From NCBI GenBank assembly GCA_025057755.1, contig JANWVC010000029.1, forward strand, positions 16,196 through 80,195: a stretch of DNA of 64,000 nt, given 5' to 3'. The position numbers were made by a program, and so were the translations under genes. Source of the DNA: Limisphaera sp. (lineage in GTDB: Bacteria; Verrucomicrobiota; Verrucomicrobiia; Limisphaerales; Limisphaeraceae). How positions within the stretch are numbered: the stretch's first letter is position 1; the number at the start of each line of letters is the position of its first letter. The notes under the pieces were generated by a model. That model saw only the letters and a program-made list of their open reading frames with translations. It had not been told where the DNA came from and did no database searches. This document shows positions 26,241 through 35,464 of this stretch, one piece after another.

Positions 26241-29200
26241 ATGTATTTGAAGAGTCTGACGTTGTTGGGGTTCAAGTCGTTCCCCGAGAAGACGACCATA
26301 ACGTTCCAACCGGGCGTGACGGCCATTGTGGGGCCGAACGGTTGCGGCAAGTCGAATATAGCCGATGCCATTCGCTGGGTCTTGGGCGAGCAGTCGGCGC
26401 GCGCTTTGCGCGGCAACGAAATGGCTGACGTCATTTTCAACGGCACGGATGTTCGCAAGCCGTTGGGGATGGCTGAGGTTAGCCTGACGCTGAGCGGGGT
26501 CGATCAAGCGGCCTTGCGAACCGCTGGACTCAACTTGGATTTTCATGAGCTGACCATCACGCGCCGGGTCTATCGGGACGGCGGCAGCGAGTATTTTCTG
26601 AACCGAGTGCCCTGCCGATTGCGGGATATTCAGCAGTTGTTTGCCGGCACTGGCATGGGTCGGGTTAGCTACGGCATTATGGCCCAAGGCAACATCACGC
26701 AGTTGCTTTCTAGCAAACCGGAAGACCGGCGCATGGTGTTTGAAGAAGCGGCCGGCATCACACGATTCAAGGCGCAGAAGCGGGAGGCAGTGCGTAAGTT
26801 GGAGGCCACGGAACAAAACCTGGTGCGCATTTCCGACCTCATTCGCGAGGTCAAACGCCAAATCGGATCGCTCCAACGCCAGGCGGGCAAGGCCCGGCGT
26901 TACAGGGCATTGCAAGCGGAGTTGCAACATTTGGAAACCCAATTGGCCCGGCATCAATACGACGTGTGGCAAGCTGAACAGAGGGAGTGTGAACGCGCTT
27001 TGGCTGAGTGTCAGGAGGCGATCGGCCGGGTGGAAGCCGCTGTGGCAGCCCGGGAAACCGAGCTGGTGGCACGCCGGGAAACCCTGAGCCGCCACACGGA
27101 AGAATTGAATCAACTGCATCAGGCAAAAGCTGGGATTCAAGCGTCTATTGACGCACGGATGCAACAAATCGCGTTCGCCGAGCAGCGGATCCGAGAGCTC
27201 ATGAGCCGTGATCAACAAGCCCATGCCGACCTGGCTCAACTGGAGCAACAACAGCAGGCGGCGTCGCTGGAGCAGGCCTCTCTCCGAGAAAGGCTCTCGG
27301 AAGTTGAACAATCGGTCCATGCGCTGGAAACCGCGCATGCCGAGCGGTTGGCATCTCTTCGCGCCTTGGAGGAATCACTTCGCTTGCAGAACGAAACTCT
27401 GCGGCAGGCACAATCCGCCGCGATGACATTGGCTCACGAGCTGGCCCGTTTGCGCAATCAACTCCACCAGGTGGAGGTCCAGCAACAAAGCCGCGCGACC
27501 CAACTGGAAAAGCTGGCGGCTGAACAGATTCAGCTTCGTACCGAGGATGACCGGTTGCAGGCGCGCTTGCAGGAATTTGAAGCAGTTCTCGTGCAGCACA
27601 AGCAGGACACGGACACCCGCCGACGCCAGGTCGTCGAAAAGCAGCAGCGCCTGCAACAGTTGCAGGATGAACTTGCTCAGGCCACGGCTGAATTGGATCG
27701 GCTTTTGCAGGCCCAAGCAGCCGCGCGATCGCGGCTGCGTGTACTGGAACAGCTTGAGGAGAGCCGCGAAGGCTACGATCCGGGCGCTTTGGCCGCACTC
27801 CGACAGTCACGCGACGTCCTCGGTTCACTGGCAGATCATTTGCGGGTGCCAGATCGGTACGTCGTGGCTATTGAGCAAGCCCTCGGCCATTACCTGCAAC
27901 TGGTATTGACCGAGCATCCGGATTCGGCCCAAGCCATCTTGGCCCACCTGGCTGAGAACAAGGCCGGTCGCGCCAGCGTGGCTGCGCTGGCGATCCAACG
28001 TGCAGAGTCCTCTTCCGATTCCGAGCGTTCGGGAATACCGGCCTTTGCAGAGCCACCGGCCATGCAGGAGTTTGGTTCAGGCGACCGACTCGGAGGTGGG
28101 GGTCTGCTGATCCCGGCCCTGGATGTGATTGAAGTTGATCCACGCGTCGCGCCGCTCGTGCGATCGCTGCTTGGTCGGACTTACATTGTTTCCGACCTAA
28201 AGGTTGCCGTGCATCATTTCTGCAATGGCCATACCGGATGCGATTTTGTGACGTTGCAAGGCGAAATGCTGAGTCGTCACGGCGTGTTCACCGGAGGTTA
28301 TCTGAACGGATCGGGACAGGGCCGTGGGCCGGCTTCCATTCTCGGACGGAAAAATCAGATCGCCGAGCTGCGGGCGGAGCTTCAGCGCTTGGAAGAAGCT
28401 GTGGCTCAAGCCGGGCGACGCCGAGGCGCTCTGGCTGGCGAACAAACCGCCTTGTTAGCGGGGCTGCAGGAAGCTCAGTCGGACCTGCGCCAACATGAGG
28501 TAACCCTGGCGTCGCATGAAAGCGAATGGAGGTCCCTGCAGAATGCTCGACAGTTGTTGGCGCGCAAGCTGCAAACCGCTGCTTACGAGGCTGAGGAGTT
28601 GCAGCGGCAGCTGACGGAAGGTCAGCAACGGCGATCGGCGCTCTCCGCTCAAATTGCTCTTCATGAGGAGCAAGAACGCGCCTTAAAAACGCAGGTTGAG
28701 GATCACCTGGCCCGGCTCGAAGAGTTGCGTCAACAACGCGAGCAGGCCCAGGCAGCCGTCAGTGACGCCCGAGTGGCTCTGGCCGCCAATCAGCAACGTT
28801 TGGCGGCGGTTCAACAACAATTGGCCGCTGCGGAAGGGCGGCGGCTGGATCTGCAGATGCGTGTCGATCGGATCCGGCACGAGCAGGCCGAAAGTGTCCG
28901 GCTCAAGGCTCAAGTGGAGCACGAGCGACAGGTCGCCCAGGCGGAATGCGACCAACTGCAAGCCCGGCTCACGCATCTTAATGAATCATTGGCCGCACGG
29001 GAGCAGGAACGCGCCTTTCTGGAAACTGCCGTCGCGGAAACCGAGCAGCAATTGCGTGAGCAACGACGTCGCTTGGCGGAATTGCAGGAACAACGCAACC
29101 GACTCGAGCTGCAGCGCGCCCAAAGCCAACTGCTAATTGAAAACCTCACTCAGCGCATCCTGGAGAAGTACCAGGTCCACCTGCAAGACATACGGAGTGA

Positions 29201-30065
29201 ATGTATTTCCATTACCTACGCAGAGGAAGGGCCGGCCCGCGTGCAGGTGTTGACCCCCGAAGAGATGGCCCAAGCCGGTCTAGCCACGGACTGGCAGGCG
29301 GTCGCCCGCCAGGTCGAGGACCTGCAAAAACGGCTTAACGAAATGGGTGCGGTCAATCTTGTCGCCATCGAGGAATACGAAGAAGCCGAGCAGCGTCATC
29401 ATTTCCTCTCGCAACAGTACGAAGAGCTTGTGGAAGCACGGAAACAACTGTTGGAAGTGCTTCAGCGAATCAACACGGAAACACGCCAAATGTTTTTGGA
29501 CACCTTTGAGCGGATCCGACGCAACTTCGCCCAACTTTTCAACGAGGTGTTTGGTGGCGGCCAGGCCGATTTGCGGCTGCTGGACGAGAACGACGTGTTG
29601 GAATCTGGCATTGACATCCTGGCTCGTCCGCCCGGCAAGAAGCTTCAAACCATCAGTCTCTTGTCTGGCGGCGAACAGACCATGACGGCCGTAGCCCTAC
29701 TGTTTGCCATTTACCAGGTTAAGCCCAGCCCGTTTTGTGTGCTTGACGAGTTGGATGCCCCGCTCGACGAGGCCAACATTGGCCGGTTCCTCCGGATCCT
29801 ACAACGCTTCCTAAGCCAGTCACAATTCATCATCATCACGCACAACAAACGCACGATCAGCATGGCTGACGCTCTCTACGGGATTACGATGGAGGAGCGA
29901 GGCGTGAGTAAGATCGTCAGCGTTCGATTTCGGCAAGAAGAGCCGTTGTCAGCTACTGCTACGGAGGCTAGTCCAGTTTCGTTGGCCGAGCCCGCGATGT
30001 CTCCGACCCCGGTGTCTACCACGGACGACCCGGAAACAGCCGCACTGGCCGGAGCTGTGCCCTGA
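26241..30065 (+). CDS. smc: Chromosome segregation protein SMC
   Basis: Condensin ATPase that organises and helps segregate the chromosome. The 1274-residue protein has the complete SMC layout. The N-terminal ATPase half has Walker A GPNGCGKS (31-38). A coiled coil of about 170-500 is rich in Gln, Glu, Arg and Leu. The hinge is at about 505-690 (REGYDPGALAALRQS onward). The returning coiled coil ends at about 1050, and the C-terminal half has the signature LLSGGEQTMTAVALLFAI and Walker B FCVLDELDAPLD near 1140-1175. A 40-residue Thr/Pro/Ala-rich tail is extra. I chose the ATG at 26241 (MYLKSLTLLGFKSF), the family start. The frame is open to 26127. No scpA or scpB lies nearby. Confidence 0.97.
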   Translation: MYLKSLTLLGFKSFPEKTTITFQPGVTAIVGPNGCGKSNIADAIRWVLGEQSARALRGNEMADVIFNGTDVRKPLGMAEVSLTLSGVDQAALRTAGLNLDFHELTITRRVYRDGGSEYFLNRVPCRLRDIQQLFAGTGMGRVSYGIMAQGNITQLLSSKPEDRRMVFEEAAGITRFKAQKREAVRKLEATEQNLVRISDLIREVKRQIGSLQRQAGKARRYRALQAELQHLETQLARHQYDVWQAEQRECERALAECQEAIGRVEAAVAARETELVARRETLSRHTEELNQLHQAKAGIQASIDARMQQIAFAEQRIRELMSRDQQAHADLAQLEQQQQAASLEQASLRERLSEVEQSVHALETAHAERLASLRALEESLRLQNETLRQAQSAAMTLAHELARLRNQLHQVEVQQQSRATQLEKLAAEQIQLRTEDDRLQARLQEFEAVLVQHKQDTDTRRRQVVEKQQRLQQLQDELAQATAELDRLLQAQAAARSRLRVLEQLEESREGYDPGALAALRQSRDVLGSLADHLRVPDRYVVAIEQALGHYLQLVLTEHPDSAQAILAHLAENKAGRASVAALAIQRAESSSDSERSGIPAFAEPPAMQEFGSGDRLGGGGLLIPALDVIEVDPRVAPLVRSLLGRTYIVSDLKVAVHHFCNGHTGCDFVTLQGEMLSRHGVFTGGYLNGSGQGRGPASILGRKNQIAELRAELQRLEEAVAQAGRRRGALAGEQTALLAGLQEAQSDLRQHEVTLASHESEWRSLQNARQLLARKLQTAAYEAEELQRQLTEGQQRRSALSAQIALHEEQERALKTQVEDHLARLEELRQQREQAQAAVSDARVALAANQQRLAAVQQQLAAAEGRRLDLQMRVDRIRHEQAESVRLKAQVEHERQVAQAECDQLQARLTHLNESLAAREQERAFLETAVAETEQQLREQRRRLAELQEQRNRLELQRAQSQLLIENLTQRILEKYQVHLQDIRSECISITYAEEGPARVQVLTPEEMAQAGLATDWQAVARQVEDLQKRLNEMGAVNLVAIEEYEEAEQRHHFLSQQYEELVEARKQLLEVLQRINTETRQMFLDTFERIRRNFAQLFNEVFGGGQADLRLLDENDVLESGIDILARPPGKKLQTISLLSGGEQTMTAVALLFAIYQVKPSPFCVLDELDAPLDEANIGRFLRILQRFLSQSQFIIITHNKRTISMADALYGITMEERGVSKIVSVRFRQEEPLSATATEASPVSLAEPAMSPTPVSTTDDPETAALAGAVP

Positions 30066-30292
30066 ACTGCGGTCGCTGTCTGGTCTGGAGAGATCCTTGC
30101 CTCCTACTAGCGCTCAACGGTGAACAGCTTGCGGTCGAAACGCCGATCCAATCTCACCGGCCGCCGAGCGGGTAAGAGGCCCGTTGCGGGGGAACGTGCA
30201 TCCACAGCGCGTTGGGATTGCCTTTGGGCCGCCTCAGCCGCGCCATCGAAGCCACCACTCCGGGGGCAAATCGGGGCACCGGCGCCGTGCTG

Positions 30293-31309
30293 TCAACGTC
30301 CGAGAAGTTGGGCTCGGTATTGTGTGGGCGACTGTCCCAAGATCTTCTTGAAGACCCGGTTGAAATGCGTGAGAGACTGAAAGCCCACTTCAAATGCGAT
30401 CTCGCTGACTCGCAAATTCGGATTCAACAACAGGTTTTTGGCTTTTTCGATCCGCACGCGGGACAGGTAATCCGTGAAATTGATGCCGGTGTACTTCTTG
30501 AAAACCTTGCAGAAGTAAAACGTGCTTGTGTTGACAGCCTTAGCGACCCGACTCAGCGAAAGGTCCTCGGCCATGTGTTCCAGGATATATTCCTTGGCCC
30601 GCGTAATCACCGGTGGTTCCGCATTTCTTTGCTGCAACAGCACCTGATTACTGATCATCGCCAGGTGCTGGGCGAAGATGGTCAACAACCGCACGACCGA
30701 TTCATGCTGACGCGGTGGGATGATGCGCGTCTGGAAAAAGGCCTCCTCCAGCCGGCGTCGGTCGTATTCCAAGCCCCATGCGTCCAAGGTTCGACATACA
30801 CGCGCAAACTGCCTGCGAGTGGGTCGCTTCCGAAACACTTGTCCGGTCTGTAAAAAACCGATCACCTGATTCCCAAGGCGAATCGGTACAGCCGTGTCGC
30901 TGAGTCCGGCAAAGCAATTGATGGTGCGCGCTCCTTCTACAGCCATGGCAACCAAGCGTTCCTGCACCTGTAAACAGGCCGCGCACGTCCGACTGCGTTC
31001 CGACATCAAGCTGCAAAATGGGCTTTCGTACCGTTTCCCATGATGAGAAAGCCGCCAACTTTCTACCGGTCGGAGGGAAACCACCAGACCTGTGGCTTCC
31101 GAGAAGGCACGCTCATATTCCTGATAGACCTCGGAACGCAAGAGCGCTTCAATCAAGTTGCGACTTTCAGCCGGATCCATCAAAGTGGCTCGCGGTGTTG
31201 CCCCTTCCCCCACCGCAGCCCCTTTTGCAGCCGAGATCGTCGCCCCGTCGGACGAAGTTGGTCCGGAAGCCTTTTGCTCAGGTGAGCACTGAGCAATGGT
31301 TGTTTGCAT
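30293..31309 (-). CDS. AraC-family transcriptional regulator with PocR sensor domain
   Basis: DNA-binding regulator of 338 residues. After a 45-residue Ala/Thr-rich N-terminus, about 50-215 form a PocR-type ligand-binding domain with conserved cysteines (FCSLM, CAACLQVQ, NCFAGLSDTAVPI) and GNQVIGFLQTGQVF. The C-terminal 100 residues are a double helix-turn-helix AraC domain (LSLSRVAKAVNTSTFYFCKVFKKY and FEVGFQSLTHFNRVFKKILG). PocR domains sense small hydrocarbon-type ligands in propanediol regulators, but the ligand here is unknown. The neighbour in the opposite direction is a nitroreductase gene, 146 bases away, a possible target. Confidence 0.9.
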   Translation of the reverse strand: MQTTIAQCSPEQKASGPTSSDGATISAAKGAAVGEGATPRATLMDPAESRNLIEALLRSEVYQEYERAFSEATGLVVSLRPVESWRLSHHGKRYESPFCSLMSERSRTCAACLQVQERLVAMAVEGARTINCFAGLSDTAVPIRLGNQVIGFLQTGQVFRKRPTRRQFARVCRTLDAWGLEYDRRRLEEAFFQTRIIPPRQHESVVRLLTIFAQHLAMISNQVLLQQRNAEPPVITRAKEYILEHMAEDLSLSRVAKAVNTSTFYFCKVFKKYTGINFTDYLSRVRIEKAKNLLLNPNLRVSEIAFEVGFQSLTHFNRVFKKILGQSPTQYRAQLLGR

Positions 31310-31455
31310 GTCGCCAAAGTACGCTAAGCCCCGCAGCCCTACAAGTGCCAGACTTGGAGTTTTAGAGAGGTCTGTCCGGCAGGGCGGAGCTTCCTCGCCG
31401 GTCGGGCTGAAACCTTGCAGGCGTTAATGGCCTGCTTATGTTGCTGCGGAGATGC

Positions 31456-31980
31456 ATGAAAGAGTTTTTTGAAGTGCTTGAGCATCGGCGCTCCATCCGG
31501 GCTTACCAAAACCGCCCGCTGGAGCCGGGTCAGTTGGATCGGATTCTCCAAGCAGCCCAACGTGCACCTTCAGCCGGGAACCTCCAGGCATATGAAATTG
31601 TGGTGGTGCAGGATGCGGCCACACTTCACGACCTGGCGCGGCTTTGCTACAACCAGATGTTCATTGCCCAAGCCGCGGCTGGTCTGGTTTTCTGTGCTGA
31701 CCCAGCCCGCTCAGCCAACCGGTACGGGCCGAAGGGTGAAACACTTTACGCCGTGCAAGATGCGACCCTTGCCGCAGCTTATGCTGAGCTGGCGGTGGCG
31801 GCTCTGGGATTGGCCACATGCTGGATTGGTGCATTTGACGAGGTCGAACTTGCGCGACGGTTGAAACTCCGAGCGGAGCTACGCCCCGTGGCGCTTTTGC
31901 CTATCGGTTGGCCGGCTGAAGATCCGCCCCGCACGCCGCGGCGTCCTGCCCAGGAAGTGGTACATGTATACCGGCCCTGA
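31456..31980 (+). CDS. Nitroreductase-family FMN oxidoreductase
   Basis: Encodes 174 residues of the nitroreductase fold, FMN-dependent NAD(P)H oxidoreductases acting on varied substrates. The N-terminus EVLEHRRSIRAYQNRPLEP with RRSIR contacts the FMN phosphate. APSAGNLQAYEIVVVQD is the second conserved block, and GLATCWIGAFDE the third. The C-terminus has PVALLPIGWPAEDPP. The start MKEFFEV at 31456 has GGAG about five bases upstream; an upstream ATG at 31438 exists. It is divergent from the PocR-AraC gene. The substrate cannot be told. Confidence 0.9.
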   Translation: MKEFFEVLEHRRSIRAYQNRPLEPGQLDRILQAAQRAPSAGNLQAYEIVVVQDAATLHDLARLCYNQMFIAQAAAGLVFCADPARSANRYGPKGETLYAVQDATLAAAYAELAVAALGLATCWIGAFDEVELARRLKLRAELRPVALLPIGWPAEDPPRTPRRPAQEVVHVYRP

Positions 31981-32148
31981 TGCCGTCCGAACTTTGGCTC
32001 AATGGCTTCGGGAAAGTGGTTCTGCGGGCTCTGGAAGCGGGAATGCGCTCGGTGGATGGAGTCAAGGCAGGCACCCGCAACACGAGTCCACATTCAAAAG
32101 GGGCACGCACGCCGGCCGATTTGGGAAGTACCGGGACTTGAACCACGC

Positions 32149-33027
32149 TTAGAGGGTTTGCAACCGTTTTTTCCAACGCTCCCAAGCCTCAGCCCGCGCC
32201 TGACGATTCTCTGGCGAAGCATCCGGCGCTTCCCCCGCCCGCATGAAGCCGTGTCCCGCCCCTTCATACACTACCACTTCAAAAGTTTTGCCGAGTTGCT
32301 CCATGGTGCGACGCAGGGCGGGCAAACCGGCGTTTACACGCGCATCATTGCCCGCGTAGAATCCGTACACAGGTCGCTGGATCCGTGCCAGCTCTTCCTC
32401 TTTGTCCGGACCAGTTCCGTAAAAGACAAAAAACGCCCGCGGCTCCGTGCTCAGGGTCGCCAAGCGAAAGGCCTGAGCGCCACCCCAACAGAATCCGGCC
32501 ACAGCGACTCGGCCATTACAGGCGGGCAGCTGGCCGACATATCGGATCACCGCCTCCAAATCGCCGATGATTTGTTCCTGCGGCAACGCCCCAACAGCCT
32601 TACGCGCAGCATCGGGACCGCCCCATTCGGCGGTTCCGCCTCCGCCGGGTGCCGTGCCGGACAACAAATCTGGCGCCACAGCCAAGTAACCAGCCTCGGC
32701 CAATTGATCAGTCACGCTACGCACCCAGTCCGTCAATCCGAAGATCTCGTGAATGACAATGACGGCCGCCGTTGGCTTCGGTCGTTCCGGATAGGCCACA
32801 AAACACTGAACGGCTCGTGTATCCCTTTGAACCTTCACCCATTCCAAGTGCCGCGGCGATTGTTCCAGCCTGGCCCGAGCCCAATCCTGCGCAGCTACCT
32901 CCGCGGTCCAAATGCTCACCCATAGTCCCGCCGAAAAAGTGCCGATCCCTAAGGCCCGAGCCAACCTCGATTGAATCCGAGCCTGTGCGTGCCGGCCCCT
33001 CACAGATGCAACGACCATTGTTTTCAT
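32149..33027 (-). CDS. Dienelactone hydrolase-family protein, exported
   Basis: An alpha/beta hydrolase of 292 residues. The catalytic triad of the dienelactone hydrolase family is complete: Cys in GFCWGG, Asp in YAGNDARV and His in GAGHGFM. HEIFGL near residue 85 is the conserved glutamate block. With the ATG at 33027 the N-terminus (VASVRGRHAQAR, then a hydrophobic stretch ending TAEVAAQDW) looks like a signal peptide, so the enzyme is probably secreted. The ORF is open to 33126. The true substrate is unknown; many family members are broad esterases. The C-terminus WERWKKRLQTL ends 168 bases from the nitroreductase end. Confidence 0.88.
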   Translation of the reverse strand: MKTMVVASVRGRHAQARIQSRLARALGIGTFSAGLWVSIWTAEVAAQDWARARLEQSPRHLEWVKVQRDTRAVQCFVAYPERPKPTAAVIVIHEIFGLTDWVRSVTDQLAEAGYLAVAPDLLSGTAPGGGGTAEWGGPDAARKAVGALPQEQIIGDLEAVIRYVGQLPACNGRVAVAGFCWGGAQAFRLATLSTEPRAFFVFYGTGPDKEEELARIQRPVYGFYAGNDARVNAGLPALRRTMEQLGKTFEVVVYEGAGHGFMRAGEAPDASPENRQARAEAWERWKKRLQTL

Positions 33028-33332
33028 GAGCCGCACTAAAACTGCATCAAATCTAGGGTCCTCGCGCAAGCTTGGATCCCGAAGTGGGATCGGCAATGAA
33101 TGCAGCTTGGTGTCCCGTTTTGGCATCTGGCATTGGGCAAAGCCTGAACAAAAGGGTCACATCTTGGGCCGGCGCCTGACTATAGACCCAAGGAATTGTG
33201 GGTAAAGGTTTGATCAAATCAAAGTCACTGCGCCAACGAGCATGGCACGTCTTATGCTATCACTGCCCCAGAAGGCTAGTGCCCTCATCCTGACGGGGGA
33301 GGATCCGAAGCGGATTTTGGAAAGGCTGCAAC
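33028..33332. other. Divergent intergenic region between the hydrolase and histidine kinase genes
   Basis: About 300 bases. TTTGAT-CAA-ATCAAA (33209-33223) is a short inverted repeat that could be a regulator site. AAAGG (33323-33327 area) serves as ribosome binding site for the kinase gene. No gene is recognised. Confidence 0.35.
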
Positions 33333-35003
33333 ATGACGCCGATGCAAACAAAAGCAGCCGCGGGGCGGGAGACAGGTCACCCCGACGCCAAATCGCGAGG
33401 GGGATCGCCGGGTGCTGCGTCGGGGCATACGGAACCGTGCGTGGCCGGCAAGCCTCAGCCAAGGACGGCAGCAGGCGACCTTGGGGTAAACGGCATCGAC
33501 TTTCAGTTATTGGCCGAGGCCATACCTGTCGGGTTGTTTGTCTGTGAAGAAAAGAGGCTTCTCTTTACCAACGAGGCGTTTCGAAACCTCTGGGGTCGTC
33601 CCGTCCTTGGCGAGGAAGCGTGTTCGGAACTGGCCTCGGGGTTGGTTGAGACCGACCGGCCCGGGTTTCTGGAAGCTTTCCCATTGGCTCAAGACGGGTC
33701 TGAAGGGACGGTCCGGTATGAAGGACGGCTGGCAACGGGAGATGAGACTGCGTTGCGGGTGGAGGTTTATTTTCGGCGCCTGGTTGTGGAGGGGAGGTGT
33801 TTGGTGGTGGGCACGGTGCAGGATGTTACCGAGCGCCGAGGTTGGGAGGAACGGCTTGCCACCGAGCGGTCGATCCTCCGCACCTTAGTGGATCACTTGC
33901 CTGTCGCCATCTACCTCAAGGATACTGCCGCCCGTAAGACGTTGGTCAACCCTGTGGACCAACGAAATTTGGGCGTGCAGTGCGAGGCGGAGGCGTTGGG
34001 GCGCACGGATTTTGAATTCTTCCCGCGCGAGCAGGCGGAGGCGTTTTACGCAGATGACCTGCGGGTTCTGACCACGGGACAACCGGTGCTTAATCGTGAA
34101 GAGCGCATCACGCGTCCGGACGGGTCCCAGGGCTGGTTGCTGACTTCAAAAGTGCCGTTGCGCGATGCACAGGGCCGGATTGTGGGGCTGGCTGGCATTG
34201 GTGTGGACATCACGGAACGCAAGCGAGCGGATGAACAAGTGCGTCTCTTTGCTGCGCAGTTAGAACGCAGCAACCGGGAATTGCAGGACTTTGCCTACGT
34301 GGCTTCGCATGACCTGCAGGAGCCGCTGCGCAAGATCGTGGTTTTCGGCGAGCGTCTTGTGGAGCGGTACGGCTCGCAATTGCCGCCGGAAGCGCGGGAC
34401 TATTTGGAGCGGATGCGCCGGGCTGCCCAGCGCATGCAGACGCTCATCAACGACCTCTTGGCCTTCTCGCGTGTGACCACTCGCGCGCGCGATTTTGAGC
34501 GCGTGGCCCTTCGACAGGTTCTCGAGGACGTTCTGTCTGACCTTGAAGCCCGGATTGAGCAAACACGGGCAGTCATCACGGTGGAGGCTCTGCCTGAAAT
34601 CGAGGCGGATCCCCTTCAGATACGGCAGCTTTTCCAAAACTTACTGAGCAACGCGCTCAAATTTCGGAAGCCGGACCAATGCCCGCAAATCCGCGTTTGG
34701 GCCGAGTGTTTTACCGGACCGCGGCCGGATGGTGGACCGGACGCACCCGCTGAGTCTCTCTGTCGTGTGTATGTGAAAGACAACGGTATCGGGTTCGACG
34801 AAAAGTATCTCGACCGGATCTTTAATGTCTTCCAGCGACTGCACGGTCGCGGAGAATACGAAGGCAGTGGGATCGGTCTGGCTATTGCGCGCAAAATCGT
34901 ATTGCGGCACGGCGGTCAAATCACCGCTCGGAGCCAGCCGGGAGAAGGCGCTACCTTCATCGTCACCCTGCCCGTCCACCAACCCAAACCGACCCATCCA
35001 TGA
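33333..35003 (+). CDS. PAS-domain sensor histidine kinase
   Basis: Two-component kinase of 556 residues with no membrane segment. The first 50 residues are low-complexity. A PAS-like domain spans about 55-175, a PAS_4-type domain about 185-295 (VDHLPVAIYLKDTAARKTLVN, ending GIGVDITERK), and HisKA about 305-380 with the phospho-acceptor His in YVASHDLQEPLRK, the phytochrome-type H-box. The ATPase domain spans about 430-550 with KDNGIGFDEKYLDRIF and GSGIGLAIARKIV. The ATG at 33333 has AAAGG about eight bases upstream. Its stop overlaps the start of the next gene, an Rcp1-like receiver, by ATGA, so the two are a likely pair. Confidence 0.92.
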   Translation: MTPMQTKAAAGRETGHPDAKSRGGSPGAASGHTEPCVAGKPQPRTAAGDLGVNGIDFQLLAEAIPVGLFVCEEKRLLFTNEAFRNLWGRPVLGEEACSELASGLVETDRPGFLEAFPLAQDGSEGTVRYEGRLATGDETALRVEVYFRRLVVEGRCLVVGTVQDVTERRGWEERLATERSILRTLVDHLPVAIYLKDTAARKTLVNPVDQRNLGVQCEAEALGRTDFEFFPREQAEAFYADDLRVLTTGQPVLNREERITRPDGSQGWLLTSKVPLRDAQGRIVGLAGIGVDITERKRADEQVRLFAAQLERSNRELQDFAYVASHDLQEPLRKIVVFGERLVERYGSQLPPEARDYLERMRRAAQRMQTLINDLLAFSRVTTRARDFERVALRQVLEDVLSDLEARIEQTRAVITVEALPEIEADPLQIRQLFQNLLSNALKFRKPDQCPQIRVWAECFTGPRPDGGPDAPAESLCRVYVKDNGIGFDEKYLDRIFNVFQRLHGRGEYEGSGIGLAIARKIVLRHGGQITARSQPGEGATFIVTLPVHQPKPTHP

Positions 35004-35452
35004 AAGGCAAGGAACGACCCATCATCATCCTGATGGCAGACGATGATCCGGACGATCGCGAGTTAACACGCGAGGCCTTCCATGAAAGTCGGCTTGCCAA
35101 CGAGTTTCATACGGTCGAAGACGGTGAGGCCCTGCTCGATTATCTGCATCGTCGAGGCCGGTTTGCCCATCTTAACGGCACGCCTTTGCCAGGTTTGATC
35201 CTGTTAGACTTGAACATGCCGCGTAAAGACGGACGCGAAGCACTGCGGAAGATTAAGAGCGACCCACAATTGCGGCGAATCCCCATCGTCGTGCTCACCA
35301 CGTCAAAAGCTGAGGAAGATATCTTGCGCAGTTACGATCTGGGGGTCAATTCGTACGTTACCAAACCGGTCACTTTCGCTTCCTTGGTTGAGCTGGTTCG
35401 CGTTCTCGGCCGTTATTGGTTTGAAGTTGTGGAGTTACCTCCGGAAGAATGA
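35000..35452 (+). CDS. Single-domain response regulator (Rcp1-like)
   Basis: A stand-alone receiver of 150 residues without an output domain. The acidic pocket is DDDPDD near the start, the phospho-acceptor is Asp70 in ILLDLNMPRKDG, the Thr is in VLTTSK and the Lys in TKPVTF. The long loop before the acceptor (LHRRGRFAHLNGTPLPG) is typical of the Rcp1 type that partners phytochrome-like kinases. Translation is coupled to the kinase by ATGA. It probably passes phosphate to another protein; the hybrid kinase twelve bases downstream is a candidate. Confidence 0.92.
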   Translation: MKGKERPIIILMADDDPDDRELTREAFHESRLANEFHTVEDGEALLDYLHRRGRFAHLNGTPLPGLILLDLNMPRKDGREALRKIKSDPQLRRIPIVVLTTSKAEEDILRSYDLGVNSYVTKPVTFASLVELVRVLGRYWFEVVELPPEE

Positions 35453-35464
35453 GGAGCAGCTCCC

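Noticed and set aside
26148..27338. Open frame of 396 codons antisense to smc
   Set aside because: Overlaps the ATPase and coiled-coil part of SMC; the translation has no recognisable motif.
32112..32144. tRNA-like 3' end on the minus strand (GGTTCAAGTCC followed by CGGTACTTCCCA)
   Set aside because: The T stem does not pair (CGTGG against CCCGG) and the part that would be the 5' half lies inside the hydrolase gene. At most a decayed tRNA remnant or chance.
33209..33223. Inverted repeat TTTGAT-CAA-ATCAAA before the kinase gene
   Set aside because: Only six-base arms and no clear promoter nearby; too weak to call an operator with confidence.
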